Below are positions 35,912 to 49,366 of a stretch of DNA of 64,000 bases, piece by piece. A model generated the notes under the pieces. It saw only the letters and a list, made by a program, of their open reading frames with translations, was not told the DNA's origin and made no database searches. The translations under genes and the position numbers were made by a program. The stretch covers positions 1,054,001 to 1,118,000 of the forward strand of contig CALSFV010000010.1 of assembly GCA_943737045.1 (NCBI GenBank), in the 5' to 3' direction. The DNA comes from Parapristionchus giblindavisi. Its lineage: Eukaryota; Nematoda; Chromadorea; Rhabditida; Diplogasteridae. Every line of letters starts with the position of its first letter. The first letter of the stretch is position 1.

Positions 35912-38900
35912 GGCCTGCCAAGAGATCAAAGATCAGAAATCAAACTACGGACGATGAAAAGAAATTAAATCGAAGGAGGAAATTAAAAGATCAAACTACG
36001 AAACGAAAAATTACGATATAAAGAGGCAAAAGGCGCGCGAAATTGTGAAATTGACACTAGATGAATACGGGAAATAGATGAGAGGGTTAGCTGTGAGTAG
36101 TCTGTGCGCGCAAAAGGTAGCGAGGGGACTACTACAAGACACAAGATAATCGAGATAAGTAAAAAGGGCAAGGTTGATGCCAAGAGGCGATAAGAGCCAC
36201 GCGAAGAGGTTAAAAGGGGGAGCGGAGCAAGAGCGGGACATCCACAATTGATGGAGGAACAGTGGGACACTTTAGACCTCTGTCTGTCCCCACAGTTCAT
36301 TGTACTAGAATACTTGGAATGCATTAAGTGAGAGATGAGATAGGGATGAAAGATAAGGAGGGGATAGAGAGCAAAAAGAAAGATATCATGAATGAACGAT
36401 AGAGATATCACACAGATCAGCACATTATCTGCTATCATGAGTCAGCTAGATTTGTGTGCTTATATGATGAAGATCTATTTCCTCAGTATGCAGTTCAATT
36501 TCTTTCAACGATGAAAAATGCCAGCGTGGATAAAGACTGTGATTGGCCCGAGGAAGATAAGTCCAAATCCATAATTTTTTTCATATGGATTTGTTAGCTA
36601 AACATTAAAAAATATAATTACAATCTAAAATATGCGGGGATCCCCTAAACAGTGTAGTTCACAAGTGAATAATCCGCGATAAAAGAGACAAAAGTGAGAG
36701 TGAAGTAGTGAAATTCTCGGTCAATCTCTACTTATACAAAGGAACGATCTCCTCATGGGCTCGTGATCTCTCATAGACAGATATCAAAGAAATAGTGTTG
36801 TGATATGAAGATGAATGTATGAATATTTCAACATTGACTATTCAATTCGAATTCGCTGATTCAAATCTGTGTGCAATTTGACTAGAATACAATTGTTATC
36901 TGATGAAATATGAGTCAGAATTTTGACTGCCAAATCATGCACAGATTGTTCACAACAAAGGAATATCCTTTCGAAACGCGCTACTTTGCGTAGGTATCCG
37001 TGAAACAACGCAAACCATTTATCTGCCAAATGCGAGAGGAAAAATAAGTCAAAATTAGAAGGTTAACAGGGGGAGCATAGATTAAAGCTATCAAGACGAT
37101 TATCACAATTTCTTTTAAAGTCCTTGAAAAGCAAGTAATGGCATCATTCACAGTGCAAAAACCGATGATGTGATGTGATTAGAAATAATTAGACCAATCA
37201 ACTGGACAAAGGAAACGAAGGGATAAAAACCGTGTTGAATTTCATAGATTTAACTAGATTAGCCAAGATTAAGAAATCGGTGAATGCTTGCAAAGATAGA
37301 TGGAATAAACGAGACAAAGTGAATATTAAATTAAACAAGGAAGAAGCACAGTCCAATTCAAGAATTGGTTATGCAGACCTCTACAGAGAGGGACAAAGCC
37401 GGACTGACCATTTAAAAGTGACTGGAACTATAGCCGACGTTAGGAACGGTCTATTTTTTCCGAAAGGAGTTCCATTTGAACGAAATATTTCGAATAATGA
37501 AAAAAATCAAGGCTATATTGAAACTTCCGTTCGTTTCGCGATAAGGACAAGTACAGAAAACTATTTTATAATAAAGCTCCGATCTACGATTCGGCCTTCC
37601 ACGATAAATGAATCACTTTGATAAGCTGTAGATGAACATGGAAATGACCATTCGGGTGTGATTTTAGACAGTGAAAGGGTTGAAGGGGAAGATGAGCACA
37701 AACCGGTTTTGATACGAACAGACTCTTTGGCACGAAAAGAGATTGGAACATACGACAATCTCGGTGAAAATCGAAGATAGTGAGTGTGTCTCGAAAGAAG
37801 TATCAGGTGGTTCAAGGAGCGAACGAAATAGCTTATTTGGACTGCGAAGAGATCTTTAATAATTGACCAGAAAAGCATATCTATTGGATTTGATTATGGG
37901 AAGAGGATATCGGCAAAAATGTCCATGATATCTTATCGAAATATTCATTATTCTACTTTCACAATGAAAAAGGGAAGTTGAGGCTTATACACCGTGAAAT
38001 AACCAGAAGAGAAATAGTTAATGATAACTAGGTCAGAATGTGCTGGAGCGTTCACTATTCAATGTTTAGGACCAGCAGATGAGTTTGTGTTGGTATATGA
38101 AGGGAATAGATCAAGAGCGGGAATGTGATACTGTGCTCAATTGACTCGATCAAACTAGAAAGAACTTTATCAAGTTTTCAATAGTCGGTGATAGTTTATT
38201 GAAAAAAGATCAGCCATCAGTTTGTTGGAAATTTGTATGAAAATTCATCGTACTGTGTATGTTTTGATATCAATAAAGGTACTGAAATCTTCACAAAATA
38301 GGTACACTGAATATATTCAGAGAAAAGTGGATAAAGTGTAAGGGGAACAATCCAATAGACTGTGTAATGTATGGATGAAGCAATGGATGAATGAATGGAT
38401 GGAGAACGAGAAGAATAGAGGGAAGAAGGATAGAGATAATGGATGCACTGTGCACTAGAGGAATATAGAGATCGAGATCGAAATGATGGAGAGGGAGAGA
38501 GAGGTATAGGGAGAGAGAGAGGGAGAGGAAGAGGGAGAGGGAGACTTGGGATATAAGGAAGAAAAAGTGACCTTGCAAGCCCAAGGATTGCACCCCCAAC
38601 CTCGAGCGGTCGGCTATTACCATAGAAGAAGAGTTGGGAATGGAGAGGGGGAGTGAAAGTTAGAGGTAGAGGTAGAGGAAGAGGTCGAGGCAGAGGGAGA
38701 GAATAATGGATGCATTTCTATGGGAACATTCAGTGACAGAGATATTGACATAATTTATCGATTTAACAACGCCAAGTGACAATCGCATTTAGCATTGTCA
38801 AATATGTATATTGCATATTTTGTAAGGTAGAATCACTGACCATTCGCTTATTGCTTCATATAAAGGAAATGAAGCATACTTCCTCGAGTGAGTCCCGAAG

Positions 38901-39188
38901 TGGAATAGTCAATTCTGAATCGGCAGACCCGAAGTAGTATCCTTCCTTTCTTCAGCTTACTAGCTCATTGCTACTAACATGCTCGCATACTAGTTTGCTA
39001 ACTGGCTAAATTCAGAAGTTTTCGTATAGCCAATGTCATCCAAAAGGAGCGTTTCACCAACATACTCAAGCGGTTTGTTGTTAGATTGAACTCCTCGTTT
39101 CTTTTCATCTAGCACTTGAAATCTTACTAAACCACGGCGAATTATTAAAATTTAATAATATTTTAAAATTAATAAATTCAATTTTTAG
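35912..39188. other. No gene resolved; GA-rich tracts
   Basis: Between the membrane protein gene and the first exon I can place on the plus strand. An exon-like block at about 36485-36558 (after tttcctcag; YAVQFLSTMKNASVDKDCDW) may be a 5' exon of the next gene, but its phase does not reach 39189 directly. GA-rich tracts at 38460-38700 give false open frames. The 151-codon minus frame at 35983-36438 is low complexity. Confidence 0.4.
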
Positions 39189-42100
39189 ATTCATCGGAAC
39201 ATGAATCGACTATTGCCCCCGTAGAGGAGGAAGAGGACACAGAAGAGACAGGTTTGATTGTCAATCGGATACAATCAAAAGTTAATGGTCTAACCACATC
39301 AGACACTTTCTCTGTTCTCTAACAAAAGTGGTCACAATGTGATTCCCGATGATGAGCTCTCCACTCTCGCAATGCTCTCTGGCTTTCTTCGTTTACTTGA
39401 GAGTGTTGCCAGAGCGGAGCGTAAAATTAGCTCGGGCTTTCCCATTAAACAGTAAAAAGCATGTATATAAAGAAAGATCTGGAGGGTGATAGTCCTCCAC
39501 ATTTCTTCAAGTATCAATCAAGCATGAAAGTATCCAATGAGTAGTAGATTATTCCTGCAGCTCTGCTTTTACTTTCAATCATGCAACTGGTCGTACGTCT
39601 TTCATTACTGTTCATCTTCTCCAATCCTAGCTTTGATACATTGCTGTTAACAAGATCAACAACCTTTACACAAGCCGGCTCTTTGATGTAGAGAAAGAGT
39701 CTACTCATTTGCGTGGTGTTCAAAAGTGGAAAAAGAAAAGAAAAAGAGGCGAGAGAGTGTGCAAAACGAGGAGAGTTTTCTTGTCGGAGCATCAATATAA
39801 GCGAAATAAAGGGAAATGATCTACCATATAAACGCTGAAGATGACTATAGTTGAAATCTCTCCTTAGTAGTTAAAGTTGAAGGTTGAGCTCGGACCCCGT
39901 ATAGTTACGGTTCGCTCTAATTGCTAGTATAGGCCATGACAAAGAGAGAGATGATGATGGATACTCCAACGTTATCTGGAAACTAGAATGAATATCATAC
40001 CATTAATATGTACGAATCGTTGGACCTAATAATTGTGTATCCACTTAGCTTGATTTTGAGAGAGATTTTAAGTGACAAAGCAATGCTTTAAACAGAACAG
40101 TAACATTATGTTATCGGATAAAAATTCACACATTTCCTAAAAAGACATTAGAATTGAATAGGACGATAAAGAGATAGACGGGGGTAAATATTATTATACA
40201 TGAATACCTATGAGACATGACACTAGACAACTCGTGACCGAGACACCACGAAAGAAAGTGAAAGTCTCTCTGACCCAATGCACTTTCCGAGACGTTCACT
40301 GATCTCAATTTCTTAAAGAAAACGAAACGCTTCAGTTCATACATTATATCCTCGTTCTTCGAAAAAGAGCGATTGAAACCAATAAGTTAAACTCAAAGGG
40401 GTTCAATATAATACCATGATAATACTTGAATTTCTAAATCTATGAGGGTTGCTACCAAATTGATTTTTAATAAGATATAATACTAGAAATGATTAAATTA
40501 AGGCCAATCGTGGTTATACTCTCATCTAACTTCATTCGCTATTGAAGACAGTGCAGTGACGGCTTTATTGGAAGGAGATCTATCCACATTCATAAGGTTT
40601 CATTGAAACTTTGTTATGAAATTTAAAAAAAAGTTTTTTGTCTAATTCGGCATGGGAATACGGGATGTTCCGCAGGGTTTGGTATCAAGAATACGTGCGC
40701 CAGGGGTGGACAGAAATCCGACGGTGGAACCCATGCTGCGCTGATCAGTGGAATGATATTATATCGGAAAGAGATATACGGCTAAAACTGCAATTACTTA
40801 GAAACACGTGGAACTTCTAAGAATTCTGTCATAATGCATTTTCCACAAAATTTGATAAGAAACTAAACTGAAACCACAAACAACAATCAAATAATAATAC
40901 AAACAATGAGCTGTGCAAACATCATTTGCTATAGTCTTAAATGGGCAAGTCAAAATGTATTCAATGTATTTGTTTTCCGTTTTCAGATTCCACGCACTGA
41001 CAAGTGATTCTAACCGAATACTCTACATTCTTGTCAAGAAGCGCAAAGCAATAATAGACGATGAGCGTTTGGTTTGACCTTTTGATTTATTTTTTGGGAT
41101 TATAATAATAATAATATTCTCTGCTATTTTTCTCTCTCGATGCATACTACGAAATTATTTCAACTCATTCTTTTTAAAGATTATAGAGATATAAAATTTA
41201 CGTTAACAACTTTATCGAATCTGTTTACACACAACGCTGATTAAAAGGCTATGATTTGTGAAGAGTTTCTGAAAAACACAGTTTTTTAAATATTTATTTC
41301 AGATTGAAGAACAATCTACAGCTCCCGTAATTTTAACAAGAAGGAGGAAATCAACAGTTAAAAGAGGTTTGAACAACCAACAATTGTCATTAGCAATATT
41401 ACCTCGAAATTTCGCAAAACGACTACACTACTAAAACAGTCTTTTACTTGTTTAAAAATAGATTTTATTGACATTGTTTTGCGAATATATCATCACATAA
41501 CAAATTAACAGTGATGAGAAGCGATCTATCTCTGACAAAACAGAAAGCGAACCCAGAAATGAATATGAAACCGAAGAAATCAGAGAGGAAACCGGAAAGA
41601 AAGGGCGGAAAGAAATCAAAGTCAGTCGGAAGAGAGAAAAAGGTACTGAAAATCACTTACATGGAGGGAAAATGTATGGTAGTATTCCGAAAACTACGCT
41701 AGTATTTAGTGAATGTTTTACTTTATTTATAGAATATGAGCAACTTTTTGATGTGAACTTTGGACTGTTGAAACGTCAACAAAATTGATCAATCGATCTC
41801 ACGATTAATAAGAAGATATGAGACGATGTTGGTAATGTTTTGATGAACACGAGAAAATTGGTCAATATTGTGAAATCACTATCGGTCCAAGGCGTGATTC
41901 AGTAAATACGATTTTTTTTTTAATTTTCAGAGTAAAAAGAGAGAAGAAAAGTCATTGCCTCCACCAAAATATCTACGAGAATCGATGAGACAGGAATTGG
42001 AAGCTGAATTGGCCGGAGGAGGTTAGACTGGGATGGTATCTTATAAAATACTGCTCTCTTAAGCGAAAAATCGAAGAAAAACTGTGCAAGGAATCGTTTC

Positions 42101-45100
42101 CAAAAATTCTTTTAATTCCCCATTTCAGTCTTACCCATCTATCTAGAGTTCACAGATCGTCCAGAGATCCCTGACACACCTCAATTCGTTGTTATCGTTC
42201 CCCGGGCAGAGGTTTTCTTCAAACTTATTTAACATAAAATAAAGAATTTGTAGAAATCTATTATTTATGTTCTCGCATGCTCATTAACGAGATAATCGAA
42301 ATAAGAGAAGAAATAATAAATAACATAATAATGATCAGAATCGAAAGAATCCATAGAACAAATATAGTATTGTTTTACGATTATATTGCATGTCAATGAA
42401 TACATTTTACAGAGATTAGAATCAGAGAAGAATGAATTCGATCAACTTTATACAATAGCATTTGTTCGCAGTCGAACTAATCTTGATGTACGCAGGTTTT
42501 TTATAATGTATACAACAAATATTGAAAAAAAAAAAGAATAATCAAAAAAATTGTATACAACTTGGCTATTAACTGGAAATTTCTATTGTTATGAAGGGTA
42601 TTATAAAAAGAATCACTGACACTGATGTCACGTTTCAGCTCCATTTGTATGAAATTCATATTGTTTGGAAACAAATGCATTCTTTCAGATCTCACTAAGG
42701 GTTTGTTCGATTCTCCTTCAGGATAAACTAACTCATGAAGGTCGTATTGATCTTCTCATGATCAATACTTGTCTACTCGAGAGGAGAATGGATAAACATG
42801 CACTACTGGAGAGGTACGCTGCTTATAAGAAGAACATCACGTTACGTGACCCTGACATTGCGGCAACCGCAAAACGAGCAATGGTTTATACGGCAATGTG
42901 TGCAACACTGTCCTAGTAGAGATTTACCACCATCGCGACTGCTGCACATGTCATGTACTATAGAAGATTGAACTAGATTACATACTTGATCTTGATCTTT
43001 ACCTTCTCACATCAGATATAGAGAGTGAGACAAAATTCCGAAGTAAGATCATTTTGAGCCGAGTTAGAGCCCGTTGTAGTTTTGCCATTGCCCCTTGGCC
43101 TGGATCCACCCTTCACTCACATGAGTAGATCGGAAATGTGAGATGTTATGGCAATTAAATTCAAATTTGGCCGTCCTTCTAGAAAAGTAATGAAAATATG
43201 AAAAGGTTATAGTTATTTCAATAATTTGAATGATAGGCAAATGAAATGTTGTCAGATACATAATCGACACAATCGGCACTCATTTCTGTACGGATGGTCG
43301 ACGAAGGAATGATCCAACTACAGATGAGACAAAGAGTTTTCTTCTTCTTCTCACACCAATCATCATCGCTTTTGCCCAATCACCCGTATGTTTCCATTAT
43401 GGCTGATCGGTCCCTTTCGCTCTTGAATACGGTCATCATTGGTCATCCGTGAAGGCCTCATCTTATTTAGGAAACGGCTTTCTTAAATTCTATGCTAACA
43501 ATAGTTACGAAAATAACAACCCTCTACTGTTTACGTGCTATCTGTCCATTTCTTTTCGTGAACTTCAGAAAACCGTAGGTTGAGAATCTCAGCTCTTACC
43601 ACACTCCCTCATAATATGCGACTGAATGAAGCGAGGGCTAGTTTAGACTTGCAATTAAAGCATTCCTTTCAAATGAAAATTACCAAAACCATTTGAAAAT
43701 CGCAGTATTACAAATATTAAAATCGAGATTTGGTTTGATAGGATGAATCAAAACGTTCCCGTGTTCAACTACAATGTTCCTTCTTTGATCTTCAATTTCT
43801 TGAAGAAGAAGACGATTTAGAAGAAGCAGGTACGCATATTTTATAGTTTTGAAAGAAGGTGCCAACAAACTACTAAACAAATGGGGTAACGTAGATGTTA
43901 TAAATAGCGTGAAACATATAATATGGCAAGAAAGATTCTTTTTTATGGCAGAGCGACGAGGCGAAACAGTTTTTTTTTATTAGAAATTAGACCTTCAGTA
44001 TTTTTCGCGATTAAACTATAGTAGATCGCATCGTGTGAGTAGTGTAGAATAACTATCTTGGTTCTCCTTCTTCAAATAATTTTTTGTTTTAAATTAATTA
44101 AATGTATTATTCAGCATCTCGTCTATCCCGCTCGCTATCCCAACTCTATCTTCTCCGGGAGATTTTCCAAGAAGAAGTGGCAGATTGGTGTAGAAAGATG
44201 TTCCTGTATATTCTAGATTTATTCTCGTCAATTCTAGCGTCGCATATAATGAAGTTCGTTTAAATCGTTAAGTTTCCCGCTTTCCATGAATCTTTCATCA
44301 AAGTTTTTAAGAAAGTTTTTAAAACGAGTGATTAAATTTCAGGAAATCTCAGCTGATTATCAATCGTTCGGGAGTTGAACGTGCAATATGTGAGACATTT
44401 GAGAATTTTATAATCGAGGCAAAGAAACTGTCGAATAATATGTTTGATACTGCGGAGGATAGGTACTGCTTCTTGCCTTTGAAGATTTCTTCACAAATAT
44501 TGTATACATAGAATATACAATAGCTTCGATTATTGGTACAGATCAACTTAATGAATTTTTTCAATGTAAAATACATAGGGCTAACATATTTAAAGGCACA
44601 TCCCAAGCTAATTTAACTCTCCGCATTCGCAATACTCTCTCGTAAACAAAGAAAGTGAGAGAGTGTGGCCAGAGCGGAGAGATTCAAATTAGCTCGGGAT
44701 GTCACTTTAAGACACCAGCTCAGTGAGATTCCAGGAAGTGCCGGACATCGACCTCACCGATTTGGCCCAAAAGTTTTTTATGGATACCCCCATGTGCCCT
44801 CATCACAAAATGGGTATTCGTTTGGGCTGGTTCCTTGAAACACAGATGTGGCGGGTTTTCGAAATTTGAAAACTCGATTTTCACCGAAAAAAAAATGGAG
44901 CGACCTAGGACCAATGTTAGTGTCGATTAATTATAAGTATAAATAGACAACAAAAACTGGCTATACGACGGGACGGAGATCCGATCGCAAACTGATTTTT
45001 TTACCTCCTTAAAACATTCTAAAATTAATTAAAATTTTAAAACAAAAAAGTGCGGTCCAATTTTTGTCTCATCTTATAGAGCAAAAAATTCCGCGTCGAA

Positions 45101-46731
45101 TGAGCGAAAAAATTGAAAAATCGAAAGATACCTATTTTGAGAAAAATAAACCTAAAGATGACCCGAAAATATTTTTGTTTTCAAAACCCCTCATGTTAGT
45201 ACTCATATTGAAGAGCTCGTCGAGTATAACAACTTTCATGTTGAACGTTTTGTCTGAAACTCGTGTACAAGAGAATTACATGAGTTTTATTTATTCACAC
45301 GGTTGTTCACCCAATTTTGAGTTAAACGAAAGTAAAATATTTTTTGTGCACAAATTGTTTACGCCTATATTGTAGAACTCAAAAATCCATACTTAATTTG
45401 TTGTTTCACGAAAAAAAATTGTCGGCCCCTATTCTGAAAAACATGGTCTCTAAAGTAGTCATGAAAAAAAAGTTGTCGAAAACTTGCCATGCTTATACTC
45501 ATTTTAAAGAACTCGTCGAGTACATCATTTCTCATGTTGGTCGTATTCTATGAAAGTCGCTTGTTCTCAAGATACAAGCAATCAAAACGATTAGGATCCA
45601 GTAACTTGTAATTCATGTAATTCTCTTGTACATGAGTATCAGACAAAACGTTCAACATGAAAGTTGTTCCACTCGACGAGCTCTTCAATATGAGTACAAA
45701 CATGAGGGGTTTCGAAAACAAAAATATTTTCGGGTCATCTTCAGGTCCATTTTTCTCAAAATAGGTATCTTTCGATTTTTCAATTTTTTCGCTCATTCGA
45801 CGCGGAATTTTTTGCTCTATAAGATGAGACAAAAATTGGACTGCACTTTTTTGTTTTAAAATTTTAATTAATTTTAGAATGTTTTAAGGAGGTAAAAAAT
45901 CAGTTTGCGATCGGATCTCCGGACCGTCGTATAGCCAGTTTTTGTTGTCTATTTATACTTATAATTAATCGACACTAACATTGGTCCTAGGTCGCTCCAT
46001 TTTTTTTCGGTGAAAATCGAGTTTTCAAATTTCGAAAACCCGCCACATCTGTGTTTCAAGGAACCAGCCCAAATGAATACCCATTTTGTGATGGTGGCCC
46101 ATGGGGGTATCCACAAAAAAATTTTGAGCCAAATCGGTGAGGTCGATGTCCCGGGTCACCGGCTCAACCCTCGAATCTTACTGAGCCGGTGTCTTAATAC
46201 ATTTTTGATATTCAGAGCCACAGCCGAAAAGCTCGTCTTCTCTTTCTCCATTGTAGAGATTCTTGAAGAGGAAATTGATGTAAACTTTAAAATCTGAAAT
46301 AAGAACTTAATTATCTATAAATATACAGGCCCTTCTAACATTAGTCAAATCATTGAACGACGAAAGGAGAGATATGGCCATGTGAGTCCATTCGTCTGTT
46401 AAATATTTTAGATATTGTTTAATGTTATCGAATTAGTGATTATGTTACGTTTCCGACCTCGTTTAGCGTTTTTAATCGATTATGATTCAGGGAGCGCACC
46501 GCTCTGGACGAGTGTGAAGGAATTCTCAAAGAGGTGAGCCTATTAGTGATTTTGTTATATTATACACCACTCTGGCGTCACTCTCTCTTCAATGGTGAGA
46601 GAACAATTCTAGAGTAAAACTTTTTGCAATTTGCTATTATTTCTATAAATCGTTTACTTTCAGACAGTCGTTTATCTCGATGAGAATTGTCTCGCATCTG
46701 TTGTGGAGAGTGGATCATTGGAAGCTTTGAG
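39189..46731 (+). CDS. Large charged, coiled-coil-like protein (both ends unresolved)
   Basis: Sixteen exons join in phase: 39189-39251, 40548-40596, 40987-41071, 41303-41366, 41512-41642, 41931-42021, 42129-42211, 42413-42487, 42689-42883, 43742-43829, 44115-44187, 44343-44462, 46216-46279, 46329-46381, 46491-46533 and 46664-46731. They give about 448 residues. An acidic start (EEEEDTEET) is followed by a lysine/arginine-rich, nuclear-localisation-like stretch (KPKKSERKPERKGGKKSK), a PPPKYLRESMRQELEAELAG segment, and leucine- and glutamate-rich helices (FLEEEDDLEEA, LVKSLNDERRDMAM). No family recognised; a nuclear or cytoskeletal scaffold is possible. The intron at 44463-46215 is enlarged by a foldback. 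The frame at 42883 could instead run to a stop at 42914-42916. A further exon at 47756-47819 (DNEKMREKICKFDEHYLHAL) fits the phase but has a weak acceptor. Confidence 0.65.
42370..42475 (+). repeat. Exon duplicated at 48060-48165
   Basis: The exon beginning AGATTAGAATCAGAGAAGAA and about 40 bases of intron before it recur near 48060-48165 with roughly 85% identity. The copy here has an intact tttacag acceptor; the other has tttacaa. Confidence 0.8.
44595..44706. mobile_element. TTAA-flanked mini-hairpin
   Basis: A 112-bp element whose ends AGGCACATCCCAAGCTAATT and, mirrored, AGTGACATCCCGAGCTAATT pair. TTAA lies on each side, the right one shared with the next element. A related hairpin occurs near 39351-39450. 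Confidence 0.75.
44711..46193. mobile_element. TTAA-flanked foldback element, 1.5 kb
   Basis: Ends are GACACCAGCTCAGTGAGATT and, in reverse complement, GACACCGGCTCAGTAAGATT, flanked by TTAA at 44707-44710 and 46194-46197. The arms, about 575 bases each (to about 45285 and from about 45615), are inverted copies, and the loop is about 330 bases. Open frames of up to 103 codons in each arm are mirror copies of the same non-coding sequence. TTAA duplication suggests piggyBac-type mobilisation. Confidence 0.85.
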
Positions 46732-46752
46732 GTAGTCTCGTTGTATTATTAA

Positions 46753-46869
46753 AGGGAGCTTAACCTCTCTCAATGGTCTCTTCGACGTACAATGCTCTCT
46801 CGTTGTTAGAGAACAGAGAAATAGGTAGTGTGCGCAATGAAGAGGCCATTGTAAGATATAACGCTCCTT
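46753..46869. mobile_element. TTAA-flanked mini-hairpin
   Basis: A 117-bp imperfect inverted repeat, AGGGAGC...GCTCCTT, flanked by TTAA at 46749-46752 and 46870-46873. Confidence 0.6.
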
Positions 46870-46873
46870 TTAA

Positions 46874-48583
46874 AGTGCATTTTAAGAGAATGTATACATC
46901 TTGAAATGGCCAAGAAAAGAAAGGATAAGTACCAACATGTCTAATTCGTTTGTATATCCGTTTGACTATGTTAATTCAATCTCTGTGCATCAAATCAATC
47001 TACCAACAATGAAAATACATATCCTTTAACGAGTAATTCAGAACGATCGTACAAGCTGTTGTTGAGTTCACGAAAAGACTCGAGAGAACACTTCCTCCCT
47101 TACTTGATACTGAGGAATGATTTTTTTTTTCCATTTTTATATTAACAATTTCGATATTTCTTAATAAAACATTTCCATTATTTTTAAAATTATTTTCCAT
47201 CTAAAAAATATTTATCAGAATAAATGAAGAAATAATAAAGAAAATGTTGGGGCTGCATCGTCATTAAATTTCTGTGGAGTTTTCGATCTCTTGTTTACTA
47301 TTTTCAATATCGAACGAAACAAGAGCAAATTCATTTTTATTAATATGTTTTCCTATTTAATGATCGAATTCTTATCATCGATTCAATATATGTGGAATAT
47401 AAGATCACTGTGGCAAAGGGATTAACTATAAATGGATTACCTACCACTGACTTATTGCGTTACATAAAAGAAGTGAAACATAATTCCTCGAGAGTCAATC
47501 AGTGAAAATTTGATGTCATAGCACTTATGACATCAATTTTTAAAATTGATGTCATAGCACCATTTTGCACAGAACCATTGTGTGGGAATGCTTGCAATTA
47601 AATAACTAATGAATAAAGTTTTAAAAAATTTGAATTGCCAGAAATTATGTATACCGTACAATATTTAAAGAAGGGGACCCATGAGTTGGCATGACTGACT
47701 CCCGCCACGATAAGCATGCTGGCTATTGTTTATAATATATGGTAATTGGCGTAAGGGATAATGAGAAAATGAGAGAGAAAATATGCAAATTCGATGAGCA
47801 CTATCTACATGCCTTGAAAGTTGTACTTTCAATGCTCATAGTGAGCTTTAAACATATCGGGAATCAATATCAGATATGTCTTTCGATTCGTGTGATGAAT
47901 CTCTATCATACTATCCGAACAGTCTTATTACGAAAAAACTCGTGGGTCTCCATCTTTAAAAGGAAACATTTACTACCAAAAAAAGTTAATATTCTCAGGG
48001 CAAGGTACAGAGGATGAATGTTTTGCTACTAGTAACACAATTGTCTGGTCCGCACTGAACGATTGCGAAATGTTGTATATTGTATGTTTATGAATGCATT
48101 TTACAAAGATTAGAATCAGACAAGAATGAATTAGATCAACTTTACACAATAGCGAATAAACACTCATATTTATTAACGTTTATCCATTACTTGATCAATA
48201 AAATACACAAAGATATATCATCTATCCTCAACTGTAATCGATGGACAATGCTTCGAGCAATCCGATGCTAGCTGGGGATCTCCTGAACGGAATCTACAGT
48301 ATTCTTCATTTATTGATTAGAAGAATCTGATATACTTATCCTCAATGAAGAAGTGAATGAAAGTGCAATATTGACCGTATAAAATACAGTTGTTTATTTG
48401 GTACGAGAGTAACTACAATGCCATGTCTATGTTTTCGTCTTTCTAAAGAGAATACAAAATATTGCGAAATATAAACACAGTACGACAAACTGCAGACGGG
48501 TTCGGTAACGAGTGAGATAGTACGAAAGATCAGAGAGAGCGCGAGGAGGGAATGGAGGGAAAGAATCGGGGTATTGGGATCAA
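46874..48583. other. No firm gene; possible 3' exons of the upstream gene
   Basis: Contains the tentative exon 47756-47819 and the duplicated exon copy near 48100-48165. Otherwise AT-rich with no supported gene. Confidence 0.4.
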
Positions 48584-48959
48584 TCATCGAATATTTCTGT
48601 ATTGAGCAAAGATCACTTCTGTGTGCAACAGATGGTAGCAAGGTTTTTGCACAAGTACAATTTATACGGACAATATTACAACGTTCCGAAATAGGCGTGG
48701 CTTATGGTTCAATCATTGCATCCGAATACAACACTAACCTTGAATACAAGGAAAGAAATGGTCACTGAGACCGTTAGTGCACGGTTCCATGCATCTGTAA
48801 ATCATTTGAGGTATTATTGATTTTCAAGATCGATTATTGGTTGATTTTTAGCTAAAATAATTTGAAAACTCACTTCTTGAAGCATTCTTTCTGATGGCGT
48901 ATTCTTGACTCAATCAATACAATCGATAGGACAATCAATAATAGTAATGATAATCGCAT
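48584..48959 (-). CDS. Secreted cysteine-containing mini-protein
   Basis: Three exons on the minus strand, 48959-48874, 48794-48739 and 48618-48584, with good donors (gtgagt, gttagt) and acceptors (tttacag, cacacag), give 58 residues in phase. Residues 1-17 are a hydrophobic signal peptide (MRLSLLLLIVLSIVLIE). The mature peptide has four cysteines at 26, 30, 34 and 45 (C-x3-C-x3-C-x10-C) within ECFKKCMEPCTNG...PC. An upstream in-frame ATG exists, but starting at 48959 puts the signal peptide first. It resembles small secreted disulfide peptides of nematodes; I cannot name a family. The last exon (11 codons including the stop) is the least certain. Confidence 0.6.
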
Positions 48960-49366
48960 GATTAAGAGAGGGGAAACGGAGAAATTGAAGATGAATGGGA
49001 GTGTGAGAGAATGTGACTCAATTGAGATGAATGATTCAAGGGGAATAGACCGATCGAAAATTTTGGGATGAGAATGATTACTTGTTGAAGAGTGATAGAA
49101 GAAATTATTCAAATTTTAACTAGTAATAATTTAATAAAATCTTAAAATGATATTCATAACTAATAAGATTTCAGTTGGTTTGTTTTAGTTCGTGAAAAAT
49201 TTCGAGTAAATCGGGAGAAACTCCCAAATTCGAATTGAAGATTTTTGCTATCAGAATTTTGGAAAAGTGTGATTTGTCCTTTTTTAGTACCAATGACATT
49301 TTTGTTCCTTGATGGGTAGTCATAAAAAGATCTTGATTCTACTGAGCACAGTATTCTATCCATTTA

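Noticed and set aside
35983..36438. 151-codon minus-strand frame
   Set aside because: Low-complexity leucine/serine/phenylalanine composition and no splice partner to the gene at 33350-35911.
37232..37621. 129-codon plus-strand frame
   Set aside because: No motif, no family resemblance, and phases do not connect to the exons starting at 39189.
40638..40820. Open frame with tryptophan-rich, protein-like sequence (QEYVRQGWTEIRRW)
   Set aside because: No usable acceptor before it, no ATG at its start, and the neighbouring exons 40548-40596 and 40987-41071 join in phase without it. It remains a curiosity only.
45064..45832. Two 94-103 codon frames on opposite strands with the same protein
   Set aside because: They are mirror copies in the arms of the TTAA foldback element, not two genes.
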